A stretch of DNA of 64,000 bases from Streptomyces kurssanovii (GTDB taxonomy: Bacteria > Actinomycetota > Actinomycetes > Streptomycetales > Streptomycetaceae), in NCBI RefSeq assembly GCF_014649695.1, contig NZ_BMTN01000014.1, positions 116,932-180,931 on the forward strand, in the 5' to 3' direction. Below, in pieces: positions 1 through 8,226 of this stretch (position 1 is the stretch's first letter; every line of letters begins with the position of its first letter). The translations under genes and the position numbers were made by a program. The notes under the pieces are model-generated. The model had not been told where the DNA came from, ran no database searches, and saw only the letters and a list, made by a program, of their open reading frames with translations.

Positions 1-1020
1 CTCCGCGTCGCGGCTGTCCGGGTCGTCGCGGTTCCAGGGGACGACGACGCTGACCCAGGGGTGCGGATGGGCGTCGAAGGCGGCGAGTTTGCGGCGTCGT
101 TCCTCGTTCTCGAGGGCCCAGCGGTCGATGAGCAGGATCTCGGGGCGGGTCGGCGGCTGGCCTGCCGCGGGCAGCGGCTCGTGGTCGAAGGAGGAGACGG
201 TCGGCTGGTAGTTCAGGGAGCGCACCAGGTCCTGCGCGACATACGCCAACGGGCGGGCGGAGTCCGGGTGGTACGGGTTCCAGTCCTGTGACTGCTTGCC
301 GTAGTAGTCGGCCGACCGGCCGGGCGGCAGATCGTGGCTCGTGGGGGCCGCGACGGTGACGTGCATGGGCCGCGGGCCGACGCTGGGTCTGCCGAACGCG
401 CTGGGCGCCTGGCGGAACTCGACGGGGCTGCCGGGGGCGAGCCGTATGGTGTCGGCGACGCTGACGATCCGTTTCGCCAGCTCGTAGACGGCCGCCTCGT
501 ACTCCTCCGCGAATATCCGGAGCTTGATGAGGCCGTAGAGGCCGTCGGTCACGTACCGGTCGCCGAAGGCGCGGTGGTTGAACTGCAACCTCTCAGCGGG
601 ACCCGGGAGTTGTTCGGGCGGCATCGGCACCCATAACGCCGGGACGATCGCCTCCGCGGGCCGGTTGCTCTTCGCATGGTGGTAGATGGCCCGCTGGGCG
701 AAGGCGTACCACTCCTTGCCGCACATCTCGCTGGCGAAGTAGCGGGGGGAGAAGAGCGGGACGAACACCCGGCAGCTGGCCAGCACTTCGCCCAGCCGCT
801 CCGACCAGCCCTCCCCCGAACGTATCTCCCGGTCCATGAAGCCGGCGGGTGCGCCGGCCGGCAGATCGGTCATGGCCATCACATGGCCGCACAGGTCGCG
901 GAACAGCCGCTCGACCCACATGTCGGGGTCGGGGCCTCCAGCTCCGTACCGCGGTGTGTGCGCGTAGCTCAAGAAGAAGTACGGCCGATGGTCCGCCGCC
1001 CGCTGCGCTGAATCCGACAC
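1..1020 (-). CDS. fxsC: TIR-like protein FxsC (partial, C-terminus off window)
   Basis: Minus-strand frame open from a GTG at 1018-1020 to the window edge, 340 residues visible. The N-terminus reads RPYFFLSYAHTPRYG and is followed by a flavodoxin/TIR-like core (FVPLFSPRYFASEMCGKEW near residues 87-105), the layout of the TIR-like FxsC family found with FxSxx-COOH peptides. The GTG follows a G-rich stretch (aggacggggg) at ribosome-binding distance. It lies 115 bp downstream of the acetyltransferase gene and is probably transcribed with fxsB. A TTA codon at 634-636 (codon 129) makes translation likely to depend on bldA tRNA. The biochemical role of FxsC is unknown; the TIR-like fold suggests signalling or effector activity, but that is inference. 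The C-terminal part is not in the window. Confidence 0.85.
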   Translation of the reverse strand, partial: MSDSAQRAADHRPYFFLSYAHTPRYGAGGPDPDMWVERLFRDLCGHVMAMTDLPAGAPAGFMDREIRSGEGWSERLGEVLASCRVFVPLFSPRYFASEMCGKEWYAFAQRAIYHHAKSNRPAEAIVPALWVPMPPEQLPGPAERLQFNHRAFGDRYVTDGLYGLIKLRIFAEEYEAAVYELAKRIVSVADTIRLAPGSPVEFRQAPSAFGRPSVGPRPMHVTVAAPTSHDLPPGRSADYYGKQSQDWNPYHPDSARPLAYVAQDLVRSLNYQPTVSSFDHEPLPAAGQPPTRPEILLIDRWALENEERRRKLAAFDAHPHPWVSVVVPWNRDDPDSRDAE

Positions 1021-1135
1021 ACGACCCCCGTCCTGCGTGAACGCCCGGCCCGACACCCGCCTTCGACGAAGGACGCGAGCGAAGTAATCATTCCGGAGCG
1101 AGTCACGCTCCATCCCCCTGCCGTTCGGTCAATCA

Positions 1136-1909
1136 TCACCGCTTTTCGGTCATCCAACCCCTCGCGTGGTCGACCGCGTCCCTGATCGCGAACAGCCTTG
1201 CGATTCTTCCGCCGAGTTGTCCGCTTCGTTCCACTCCCCATGAGAACGCCGCACCGATCGCCTCGAAATCGCTGTCGTCCAGCACGACATCGGTGTATTC
1301 GGTCCATTCGGATCCGCCGTCCGGCCGCCGCACCACACAACGGTAGGTGCGCAGCGGGGATCCGACGCGGTATTCGGCGAGATGGAACGCGGTGCATTTG
1401 GCGAAGCCCACATTGATCATCAAAACGTGCGCTCCGGCGCGATGGAGCGCGCCGAGCGGTGAGCGCTCTCCGAGATGGCAGTCCAGCGGGTGCTCGGCGA
1501 GGAGTTCCGCGGCGCGCCGGCCGAGCGCCGCGAACGACGTCTGCGGATGGGCGCTGCGCACCGCGCCGGGGGCGGTCCGTACGGATTCGGCCAGCCGGCC
1601 CATCCCCTGAGCGGGTGTGGTGGCCGGGTCGAAGGCCGGCATGTCCGCCCGGAAGGCCGCCGCCTGCTCGGGTGTCATGCCGCGCACCCGGGCCAGATAC
1701 GCGGACGAGGTGTCCGAGTTCTCCGCCGTGAAGGCCGGGACGACCAGCGTCCCCTCGGGGCCGACGGCCTCGAGCAGCGCGTCCCGCAGCCGGCCGGCCC
1801 CGAGCCCGGTGGCGTGCAGGGAGGCGTGGACGAGGAGTGTCATGCCGCCGCGCACCCCCAGGGCGCGCAGGGCGCGTAACGGTTCGCGGTCGCCTGACGG
1901 GTCAGTCAC
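1136..1909 (-). CDS. AAC(3)-family N-acetyltransferase of the FxSxx locus
   Basis: 257 residues, about the usual length for aminoglycoside N(3)-acetyltransferase-type proteins. Family motifs are visible: LLVHASLHATG at the N-terminus (acetyl-CoA side), FDPATTPAQGMGRL, GAVRSAHPQTSFAALG, and SPLGALHRAG followed by CTAFHLAEYRV. The GTG start overlaps the fxsB stop by 8 bases (GTGACTGA), so the two are translationally coupled. Codon 11 is TTA (1877-1879), consistent with bldA control. Because it is coupled to a peptide maturase, its substrate may be the modified FxsA peptide or a small amine rather than an aminoglycoside drug. That is inference; the family assignment is solid, the substrate is not. 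Confidence 0.85.
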   Translation of the reverse strand: MTDPSGDREPLRALRALGVRGGMTLLVHASLHATGLGAGRLRDALLEAVGPEGTLVVPAFTAENSDTSSAYLARVRGMTPEQAAAFRADMPAFDPATTPAQGMGRLAESVRTAPGAVRSAHPQTSFAALGRRAAELLAEHPLDCHLGERSPLGALHRAGAHVLMINVGFAKCTAFHLAEYRVGSPLRTYRCVVRRPDGGSEWTEYTDVVLDDSDFEAIGAAFSWGVERSGQLGGRIARLFAIRDAVDHARGWMTEKR

Positions 1910-4091
1910 GGGCTGCCTCCTTGTGCAGGGCGGCGATGAGGCGCTTGCCGCTGACGGTCGGTTCCGGTGCGTCGCGCAGAGCCTTGAGGGCGAGGACGGC
2001 GTGGGCGGCGGCTGCCGGGTCGAGGGACGCGAGCAGGACGCGTTCGTACGCTCCGGCCAGCAACTGCGAGGCCGGCAGCGGCTCGTCCTGCCACGGGGCG
2101 GGATGCAGCCAGGCGCCGTCCTCGGCCAGGAGGTCGGCCACTTCCCCGATCGCGCGCAGTTTGGCCCGGGCGAAGCCCCGCAGCAGTGCGGCCGCCAGTT
2201 CTGGGGGGGTTCCCTCCAGACCGAGGCCCAGCGCGCCGTAGGCGTGTCGTCCGACCGAAGGGCCGCCGCTCCGCAGGGGCGTCAGGGTGGTGAGCGAGGA
2301 CGCGATCTCGGCCGCCTGCTCCGGCGCGGCGTCCCGCAGCAGCGCCCAGGCCCGGGAGAGCGCTTCCGTGCCGCCCGCGGCACGCACCGGCTCGTCGAAG
2401 CAGTCCCGGAACGGGTCGACGTCCTCCAGCACGAGCCCCGGCCAGCCGTCGAGTCCGGGCTGTCGCAGGGGCCGCCAGCCGGGAGCGGCCTCGCCGGGAC
2501 GTACGCGTAACGCCTCACGCCCCGGCACGCTCACGAGCACCTCGTCGGGCCCGCCGGCGACCTCGGCCTCGCACGGCCCGCCGTCGGCGGTCAGCCGGAG
2601 CTCGCCGAGCGTGGGCAGGACGAGCGTGCCGGTGGGACAGCCCACCCGTACGGGGACGACGAGCCCGCTCCGTACGGCCGCCGCGGCCACGTAGGACTCC
2701 AGGCGCAGGGCGAGTTCGACCGCGTCGGGGCGCTGCTCGCGCAGGGCGTCGAGGCAGGTGTGCAGCCAGGTGCGGGTGTAGGGGTGGGCGTAGATCTCAT
2801 CGAGGCCGAGCGAGGTCTCCTCGATCGCCGACGCGAGCTCCCAGGCGGCCGACCACCGCTCGCCGCCACGGCCGCCGAGCTCCTCGTTGAGCCGGGCGAG
2901 GGTGTAGCGGGTCAGGTCCTGCTGGAGGATGAGCAGCGCCTCCGGATCGCTCACGGCCGGGGACGCGGTGGACTGCGCGGTGCGCTCCTCGATGCCACGG
3001 ACGAGCGCCTTGAGGTCGTTGCAGTACACGGAGGTGTTGTCGAAGCCGGAGCCGCCGGCGTAGCGGTGTGTGTAGAGGCCGCCGCCGCAGGAGCGGACGA
3101 CCGGGCACTGACGGCACGTCCGGCTGACGCCCGCGAGGCCGAGTTGGCGTGCCTGGACGCCCGGGTGCAGGGCCACGTCGTCGAAGCGGTGCCGGAAGAC
3201 GTCGAACCCGGTGGCGGCCGCACCCTCGTAGGCGCTCTTCAGCGAGTCGACCTGTTCCAGGGTGCCGTCGGTCTCGACGACGACGAGGTCGGAGGGGGCG
3301 AGGCCCAGGGATTCGGTGAGGCTGGGGCCGCCGGCCAGGGTGGAGAACACCGAGTCGAAGAGCCGCACCGGCACGGGCCTGCCTCGGGCGTCCCAGCGGT
3401 CGAAGACCTCGAGGATCCATTCGGCGTAGGCGGTGGGTGATCCGTCCGGCCTGGCCGGCGGGTCGTCCCAGGTGGCGTGGGGCAGCAGGAAGTCGATGCG
3501 GGGAGGTTCGAGTTCGGCGAGGGCGTCGTACACGGCGACCGGGTCGTTGGCGACGTCGATGGTGCACAGCAGGCCGAGGTAGAGGTGGCGGTAGCGCTCC
3601 TGGCGGAGGAGGTCCACGGCCCGCAGGACGAGCGGGTGGCTGGTGCGGCCGTCGGCGTAGCGGCGGTGGCGGTCGTTGGCGGTGCGGTCCCCGTCGAGGG
3701 AGATGCCGACCCGGACGTCGAATTCGTCGAACAGGTCGAGAAAACGGCTGCTCAGCTGAATGCCGTTGGTGTGGATCCTCAAATCGAGTGCGGCGACCGG
3801 TTCAAGGGCTGAGGTGAACTCCTCGCAGACACGGCGCAGACGCTCGGGGCCTGCCAGCAGAGGCTCCCCTCCGTGCAGGATCACTGACACGGAGGGCAGG
3901 GCATGACTCTTGGCATGCTCGGCCAGTCGCAGAGCTGTCCAGGAAATCGCTTCGTCAGAGATTGCCTTCGGGCGGGTACGCCAGCTCTGATCAGCGTGTT
4001 CATAGATGTAGCAATGGTCGCAGGCAAGATCGCACCTGCTGTGGACCTTCACAACGATCTGCTGGAAGGGGACCAGTGTGGGTCCTGTCAT
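1902..4091 (-). CDS. fxsB: Radical SAM/SPASM peptide maturase FxsB, with inactivated hydroxylase-like extension
   Basis: 729 residues. The radical SAM cluster motif C20-x3-C24-x2-C27 (RCDLACDHCYIYEH) is followed by a GGEP motif (ILHGGEPLL) and by SPASM-type cysteines (CRQCPVVRSCGGG and a later SVYC), which bind auxiliary Fe-S clusters. FxsB enzymes act on FxsA peptides and are reported to make three-residue cyclophane crosslinks. The long C-terminal half (about 390-729) resembles the alpha-ketoglutarate HExxH peptide-hydroxylase extension, but the expected HExxH site reads RGFAR at residues 638-642, so that domain appears catalytically dead. The ATG at 4089-4091 begins 40 bp after the precursor gene. 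A TTA codon lies at 2508-2510 (codon 528). Confidence 0.93.
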   Translation of the reverse strand: MTGPTLVPFQQIVVKVHSRCDLACDHCYIYEHADQSWRTRPKAISDEAISWTALRLAEHAKSHALPSVSVILHGGEPLLAGPERLRRVCEEFTSALEPVAALDLRIHTNGIQLSSRFLDLFDEFDVRVGISLDGDRTANDRHRRYADGRTSHPLVLRAVDLLRQERYRHLYLGLLCTIDVANDPVAVYDALAELEPPRIDFLLPHATWDDPPARPDGSPTAYAEWILEVFDRWDARGRPVPVRLFDSVFSTLAGGPSLTESLGLAPSDLVVVETDGTLEQVDSLKSAYEGAAATGFDVFRHRFDDVALHPGVQARQLGLAGVSRTCRQCPVVRSCGGGLYTHRYAGGSGFDNTSVYCNDLKALVRGIEERTAQSTASPAVSDPEALLILQQDLTRYTLARLNEELGGRGGERWSAAWELASAIEETSLGLDEIYAHPYTRTWLHTCLDALREQRPDAVELALRLESYVAAAAVRSGLVVPVRVGCPTGTLVLPTLGELRLTADGGPCEAEVAGGPDEVLVSVPGREALRVRPGEAAPGWRPLRQPGLDGWPGLVLEDVDPFRDCFDEPVRAAGGTEALSRAWALLRDAAPEQAAEIASSLTTLTPLRSGGPSVGRHAYGALGLGLEGTPPELAAALLRGFARAKLRAIGEVADLLAEDGAWLHPAPWQDEPLPASQLLAGAYERVLLASLDPAAAAHAVLALKALRDAPEPTVSGKRLIAALHKEAARD

Positions 4092-4131
4092 TCCACCAGT
4101 CTAGGGCCGGTCCGAAGCCCTGCGGAGTCGC

Positions 4132-4296
4132 TCAGAGCGATGAGTTGAACGTGGTGACGCGCAGGCCGCGTGCTCCGGAGGCGGGAAGGACGCGGGCGAG
4201 CTTCTGCGCGGCATCGGCGCCGCGGACGTCGATCTGCGCCAGTGGAACGCGATTCTTCTTCGCAGCGGCGAAGGATGCGGAGGAGTGAAGGGTCAT
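4132..4296 (-). CDS. fxsA: FxSxx-COOH precursor peptide FxsA
   Basis: Small 54-residue gene just upstream of fxsB. Translation from ATG 4294-4296 begins MTLHSSASFAAAKKNR, continues with a charged leader (VPLAQIDVRGADAAQKLARV) and ends LRVTTFNSSL. The last five residues F-N-S-S-L are the defining C-terminal FxSxx-COOH signature recognised by FxsB. An AAGGAC ribosome-binding sequence lies about 10 bases upstream. The 40 bp gap to fxsB and shared strand indicate an fxsA-fxsB-acetyltransferase-fxsC transcription unit. No TTA codon is present in this gene. The position, length and C-terminus leave little alternative. The modification itself is inferred from the family. Confidence 0.93.
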   Translation of the reverse strand: MTLHSSASFAAAKKNRVPLAQIDVRGADAAQKLARVLPASGARGLRVTTFNSSL

Positions 4297-4515
4297 TGGG
4301 GGGCCGTCCTTGATGTTGTGTCCAGCTCAAAGCTGTGTCTGCGGGGATACCACGCACCGTTGCGATGCCGGCGGCACGACTTTACTCTCATGGCCACTCT
4401 CAGCAACTCAGCACGGGGATAAGCAACAAAAGAGTTGCACCACATTCTCGCAGGGCCGCAAGGAACAAGCGATTCCGCCTAATGAGTGAACACAAAACCG
4501 CAGACGGGGGTGTGT
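4297..4515. other. Divergent intergenic region, fxsA / SLATT gene
   Basis: This 219 bp stretch separates the divergent fxsA and SLATT genes and must hold promoters for both. It is markedly richer in A/T than its surroundings (for example aacaaaagagttgcacc near 4424-4440 and aacacaaaacc near 4489-4499). A gcaact...agttgc inverted repeat (about 4403-4437) is visible. I could not assign convincing -35/-10 pairs. Confidence 0.4.
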
Positions 4516-5454
4516 ATGAGCGAGCTTTCCAGCCCATTGCACAGCATGGTCTTCCGCAACGGCGATCTACCGGTTCTCTACCACCGCACGGACGCCATCG
4601 CCGTCGCCCGCCAGCGGGAGGCCGTCACGGCCACCCGGTACCAGCTGCTCCTGCTGGTGGCCGGCGCCGCTCTGGCCTCCCTCCCCGCCTCGCTGCGGGT
4701 CGGCGAGTCCTTCCAAGTCGCCTCGTTCTTCAGCGCGTTGGCGTACGCCGGGGTGCTGGTACTGGGGTACCGCTCCTCCCGGCGTCGAGCAAAGTCGCAT
4801 TGGCAACTGAACCGCTCCGCTGCCGAGTTCATCAAGTCGATGTGCTGGCGGTACGCGGTGCACGGCGCCCCCTTCGACTCGCACGTCTCCGAGCGCGGCG
4901 CCGATGATCTGTTCTCCATCCGTCTGGAGGAAGGGTTACGGGAGTTGGCCAAGGTCGGCTGGGAGGACCCGCGCACGGCGGACGGGGAGACCGCGGCGGG
5001 CGACCTGATCACCACCCCCATGCGCCGGCTGCGGGCCAAGCCCTTCAGCGTTCGCAAGGAGACCTACGTCAGGGACCGGCTGATCGAACAGCGCAACTGG
5101 TACCACCAGCGTACGGAGATGTCCCGCCGCGCGACCGCGCTCTGGTCGGCGTCGATCGCCCTGCTCACCCTCTTCGCGCTGTTCTTCGCCACACTGCGCA
5201 CCTTCTCCGTGGCGGACTCCTTCCACGCCCAGGGCGTGCTGTCCGCGGCCGCCGCCGCGTGTCTGGCCTGGGGCGAGATCCGCCGCCACCAGCCGCTGAT
5301 CGCCGCCCACTCGCTCGTGGAGGAGGACCTGGCGGCCATGCACACGGCCATGGAGACGACGGTGACCGACACCCAGTGGCCTTCCGCGGTCTACGAGACC
5401 GAGCGCATCGTCTCCCCGCAGCACACGGACTGGCTGGTCAGGCACCGCAGTTGA
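4516..5454 (+). CDS. SLATT-type DUF4231 membrane protein (putative conflict effector)
   Basis: 312 residues from ATG 4516, preferred over the in-frame GTG at 4486 because a G-rich ribosome-binding sequence (gacggggg) sits 5-6 bases upstream. Two pairs of hydrophobic segments are visible: YQLLLLVAGAALASLP with FFSALAYAGVLVLGY near the N-terminus, and ALWSASIALLTLFALFFATL with VLSAAAAACLAWG in the second half. The pairs are separated by a charged cytoplasmic-looking region. This matches the DUF4231/SLATT (SMODS- and SLOG-associating two-TM effector) family, proposed to form pores when a nucleotide-sensing partner is triggered. It converges on a SLOG-like gene 26 bp away. Codon 141 is TTA (4936-4938). 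Family assignment is from motif memory; effector function is inference. Confidence 0.7.
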   Translation: MSELSSPLHSMVFRNGDLPVLYHRTDAIAVARQREAVTATRYQLLLLVAGAALASLPASLRVGESFQVASFFSALAYAGVLVLGYRSSRRRAKSHWQLNRSAAEFIKSMCWRYAVHGAPFDSHVSERGADDLFSIRLEEGLRELAKVGWEDPRTADGETAAGDLITTPMRRLRAKPFSVRKETYVRDRLIEQRNWYHQRTEMSRRATALWSASIALLTLFALFFATLRTFSVADSFHAQGVLSAAAAACLAWGEIRRHQPLIAAHSLVEEDLAAMHTAMETTVTDTQWPSAVYETERIVSPQHTDWLVRHRS

Positions 5455-5480
5455 CCGCCCGCGGGGGGGGCGTCCTGCTG

Positions 5481-5960
5481 TCAGTCCCTCTCGAGGCCCT
5501 CGCGCCAGATGACGGTCACGGGTTTGCCGAGGTCCCGGGCGTACCGCACGATGTCGCCGGTACCGCCGTGCCCCCGGGCGGGCAGCCCGTCCCAGACCGC
5601 GAGGAGCCGGTCGCAGTGGTCGGCGATGTAGGCGCCGGCCGCGTAGTAGGCCTCGTCCGTCGAGTACGGGAAGGCCAGCCTGACCTCCCGGGTGGCCAGG
5701 GCCTTGAGCCGGCGGTAGTGGGCCAGTTCCTCCGGGGCCGTGAAACCCTGTTCGTAGTCGCCGCTCGGGATGACGGCGGTCAGTTCCGCGCCGCAGTCCA
5801 GGGCGATGTCCGCGAAGAGCTGGTCGGCGCCCACCGCGAGGCTCGACAGGGCCTCCATCGAGCCCTGATGGCCGCACAGCACGGCCCGCAGCCCGGCGCG
5901 GATGTGGGCACGGGCCTCGGCCGGGATGCCTCGGTGGCCCGTCACTCCGATGCGTTTCAC
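5481..5960 (-). CDS. SLOG-like nucleotide-binding domain protein
   Basis: 159 residues from a GTG at 5958-5960. It begins with a Rossmann-like strand and glycine loop (RIGVTGHRGI), has a second glycine/acidic region (SSLAVGADQLFAD), and ends with DRLLAVWDGLPARGHGGTGDIVRYARDLGKPVTVIW, the pattern of SLOG/LOG-type proteins that sense or process nucleotides and NAD-derived ligands. It faces the SLATT membrane protein gene tail to tail. SLOG and SLATT domains are repeatedly paired in predicted conflict systems, SLOG being the sensor. No TTA codon. A catalytic role as a small-molecule lyase cannot be excluded. Confidence 0.65.
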   Translation of the reverse strand: MKRIGVTGHRGIPAEARAHIRAGLRAVLCGHQGSMEALSSLAVGADQLFADIALDCGAELTAVIPSGDYEQGFTAPEELAHYRRLKALATREVRLAFPYSTDEAYYAAGAYIADHCDRLLAVWDGLPARGHGGTGDIVRYARDLGKPVTVIWREGLERD

Positions 5961-6027
5961 TGCGTCGCAACCCCCGTCACTGCGCTTCCCCGCCGTCCTG
6001 ACATCCTCTCAAACCAGGACCATACGT

Positions 6028-6061
6028 CGAGCCCTCGTCCGGTCATTCGGACGAGGGCTCG
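6028..6061 (-). terminator. Hairpin terminator after sprB
   Basis: A perfect 14-bp inverted repeat (6028-6041 and 6048-6061) with a 6-base loop gtcatt. It lies 33 bp past the stop of the streptogrisin gene and before the start of the downstream SLOG gene, so it should separate the two minus-strand units. There is no T-tract, as is usual in Streptomyces. Confidence 0.75.
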
Positions 6062-6094
6062 GCGGTCACACGCCGCGGTGCCGGGGACGACGCG

Positions 6095-6997
6095 TCAGTA
6101 GACGCTGACCCCGTAACGGCTCAGTGCCTCGGTGACCGGCTGGAAGAACGTGGTACCGCCGGTGCTGCAGTTGCCGCTGCCACCGGAGGTGAGGCCGATC
6201 GCCCGGCTGCCGGAGTAGAGCGGGCCGCCGCTGTCGCCCGGTTCCGCGCACACGTTCGTGCGGATCATGCCGTAGACGATGTCGCCGCCGCCGTAGTTGA
6301 CCGTGGCGTTGAGGCCCGTCACGGTGCCGCTGTGGGTCCCCGTGGTGGAGCCGCGGCGGGTGACGGACATGCCGACGGTGGCGTTGGCCGCGCTGGTGAT
6401 GTCCGTGCCGCCGACGGTGCCGGGGTGGGACAGCGACGTGTTCGAGTAGCGGACGATGCCGTAGTCGTTGCCCGGGAAGCTCGAACCGGCCGTGGGACCG
6501 ATGCTCGTCGTGCGCGAGGAGTTGGTGTACCAGGTGCCCGCTCCGTCGGTGCAGTGACCGGCGGTGAGGAAGTAGTAGGTGCTGCCGCTGCGCACGTTGA
6601 AGCCGAGCGAGCAGCGCCAGCCGGACGCGTAGACCGCGTCGCCGCCGGAGATCAGCTTGGAGAACGTGCCGGGGGTGCGTTCGATGCGCAGTGCGCCGGC
6701 GTTGGTCCCGGCCTCGCGCTTGATCTTCGCTATCTCGGCCCGGGAGACGGTGGAGTCGGCCGTGACGACGAGCGTGCCGGTGGCCTGGTCGACGTGCCAG
6801 GCGGTGCCGGGGACGTCCGCCTGGAGCACGGCGTCGCCGGCCGCGGTGAGCTGGTGCGCGCTGTAGGTCCGTGTCTCTTCGGCGCTGGCGGTGGGGACGG
6901 CCAGAGCGGCGGCGGCTGTCAGGCCGGTGGCCACGGCGAGCAGCCGGGTGCGTCTGGCGGTGGTGGGGGTGCGGGGGATGGTGCGCTTGATCCTCAC
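6095..6997 (-). CDS. sprB: Streptogrisin B-like secreted serine protease
   Basis: 300-residue S1 (chymotrypsin-fold) preproenzyme. Start taken at GTG 6995-6997 with a GGAGG-type site upstream (ctggaggaacgacaa). Signal peptide with [15 protein letters not shown] and a hydrophobic core, probable cleavage after PTASA (residue 39). An alpha-lytic/streptogrisin-type propeptide occupies about 40-115. The mature enzyme starts at about I116 (ISGGDAVY) and has 185 residues, as in SGPB. The catalytic triad is visible in [13 protein letters not shown] and GDSGGPLY. The sequence follows SGPB of S. griseus closely by memory. It sits in tandem with a paralogue 174 bp upstream; each gene has its own upstream region. 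Confidence 0.93.
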   Translation of the reverse strand: MRIKRTIPRTPTTARRTRLLAVATGLTAAAALAVPTASAEETRTYSAHQLTAAGDAVLQADVPGTAWHVDQATGTLVVTADSTVSRAEIAKIKREAGTNAGALRIERTPGTFSKLISGGDAVYASGWRCSLGFNVRSGSTYYFLTAGHCTDGAGTWYTNSSRTTSIGPTAGSSFPGNDYGIVRYSNTSLSHPGTVGGTDITSAANATVGMSVTRRGSTTGTHSGTVTGLNATVNYGGGDIVYGMIRTNVCAEPGDSGGPLYSGSRAIGLTSGGSGNCSTGGTTFFQPVTEALSRYGVSVY

Positions 6998-7000
6998 TTG

Positions 7001-7171
7001 TCGTTCCTCCAGAGGGGAATCAGGGGCCCGCAGTGGGGGTGCCGGGCCCGTGAGGCGCGGCCTGAAGCCTGCGCTGTGGGGGAGTTTCAAGCCATACGGT
7101 CACACGCCGCAAGGGTGTGTTCTCGGCCGTACGGCCTCCCTGCCGCGCGTGGCGGCGGGGGCACGGGGAGG
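7001..7171. other. Intergenic region between the two protease genes
   Basis: 171 bp containing the sprB promoter region and the end of the upstream protease unit. No clear terminator hairpin separates the two genes, so read-through from the upstream protease gene into sprB is possible. Confidence 0.3.
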
Positions 7172-8029
7172 TCAGTAGAGGCTGACCCTGTACTTGGCGA
7201 GGGCCTCTGTCACGGGCTGGTAGAACGTCGTACCGCCGGTGCTGCAGTTGCCGCTGCCGCCTGAGGTGAGGCCGAGGGCCTTGGTGCCGTCGTAGAGCGC
7301 GCCGCCGGAGTCGCCGGGCTCGGCGCAGACATTCGTCTGGATCATGCCGCGGACGGTGCCACCGCCGGAGTAGTGGACGGTGACGCCCAGGGCGGTCACG
7401 GTGCCGCTGTGGGTGCCGGTGGTGGAGCCGGAGCGCTTGACGGACTCGCCGACGTAGGCGTCGGCGGCGGTGAAGCCGCCGGTGTGGCCGAGCGAGGTGT
7501 TGTCGTAGCGGACGAGGGCGTAGTCGTTGCCCGGGAAGCTGGATCCGACGGTCGGTCCGATGAGCGTGGACTGTGCCGAGTTGGCGTACCAGGTCCGCAC
7601 CTCGTCGCCGCAGTGGCCGGCGGTGAGGAAGTAGTACGTGCTGCCGCTGCGCACGTTGAAGCCCAGCGAGCAGCGGTAGCCGCTGCCGTAGATGGCGTCA
7701 CCCGCGCCGAGGAGCGGCTTGAACACTCCGGGCGTGCGCTTGACCGTGATCGCGCCGGCGTCCGCGGCGGCGGCCGATCGGATCGAGGCGATCTCGGTGT
7801 CGGAGACGGTGGAGTCCGCGGTGACGACGACACGGCCGAGTGTCCGGTCGACATACCATGCGGTGCCCTCCACACCGGCCGCGAGGACGGCGGCGTCCGC
7901 CCGGGCGAGTTGGGCAGCCGGGGCGGGGCCGGGCGTGGGGGCCGCCTGGGCGGTGGAGGGCGCGACGGCGGCGGTGACCGCCAGGGCCGCGCCTGCGGCG
8001 AGCAGTGCTCTGGTGCGCTTGATCCTCAC
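7172..8029 (-). CDS. Streptogrisin-type secreted serine protease (paralogue)
   Basis: 285 residues from GTG 8027-8029, with GGAGGAG seven bases upstream. The start context is nearly identical to its neighbour (both begin VRIKRT). Signal peptide through about residue 29 (APSTAQA), propeptide to about 106, mature part from about [14 protein letters not shown]. The triad is present in [13 protein letters not shown] and GDSGGALY. It shares long blocks with sprB ([29 protein letters not shown]), so it is a tandem duplicate. Divergence in the mid-region ([20 protein letters not shown]) and GGALY for GGPLY suggests altered specificity. Confidence 0.9.
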   Translation of the reverse strand: MRIKRTRALLAAGAALAVTAAVAPSTAQAAPTPGPAPAAQLARADAAVLAAGVEGTAWYVDRTLGRVVVTADSTVSDTEIASIRSAAAADAGAITVKRTPGVFKPLLGAGDAIYGSGYRCSLGFNVRSGSTYYFLTAGHCGDEVRTWYANSAQSTLIGPTVGSSFPGNDYALVRYDNTSLGHTGGFTAADAYVGESVKRSGSTTGTHSGTVTALGVTVHYSGGGTVRGMIQTNVCAEPGDSGGALYDGTKALGLTSGGSGNCSTGGTTFYQPVTEALAKYRVSLY

Positions 8030-8226
8030 TGTGCTCCTCCTGGGAAGAGGGAAAGAGCCCGCGGTGGCGGGCCCGTGAGGCGCCGGCCAGGATGGCGTGT
8101 TCCTGACATGCACTGCCAGAGATAGTGGCGTCCGGGGACCGGACGCACAAGACCGCGGGACGGACGGATCACTTCCGCCGGCGCCGCCGCCCGTCACCGG
8201 ACCCACCGAGGCGGGGTGACGGCATG

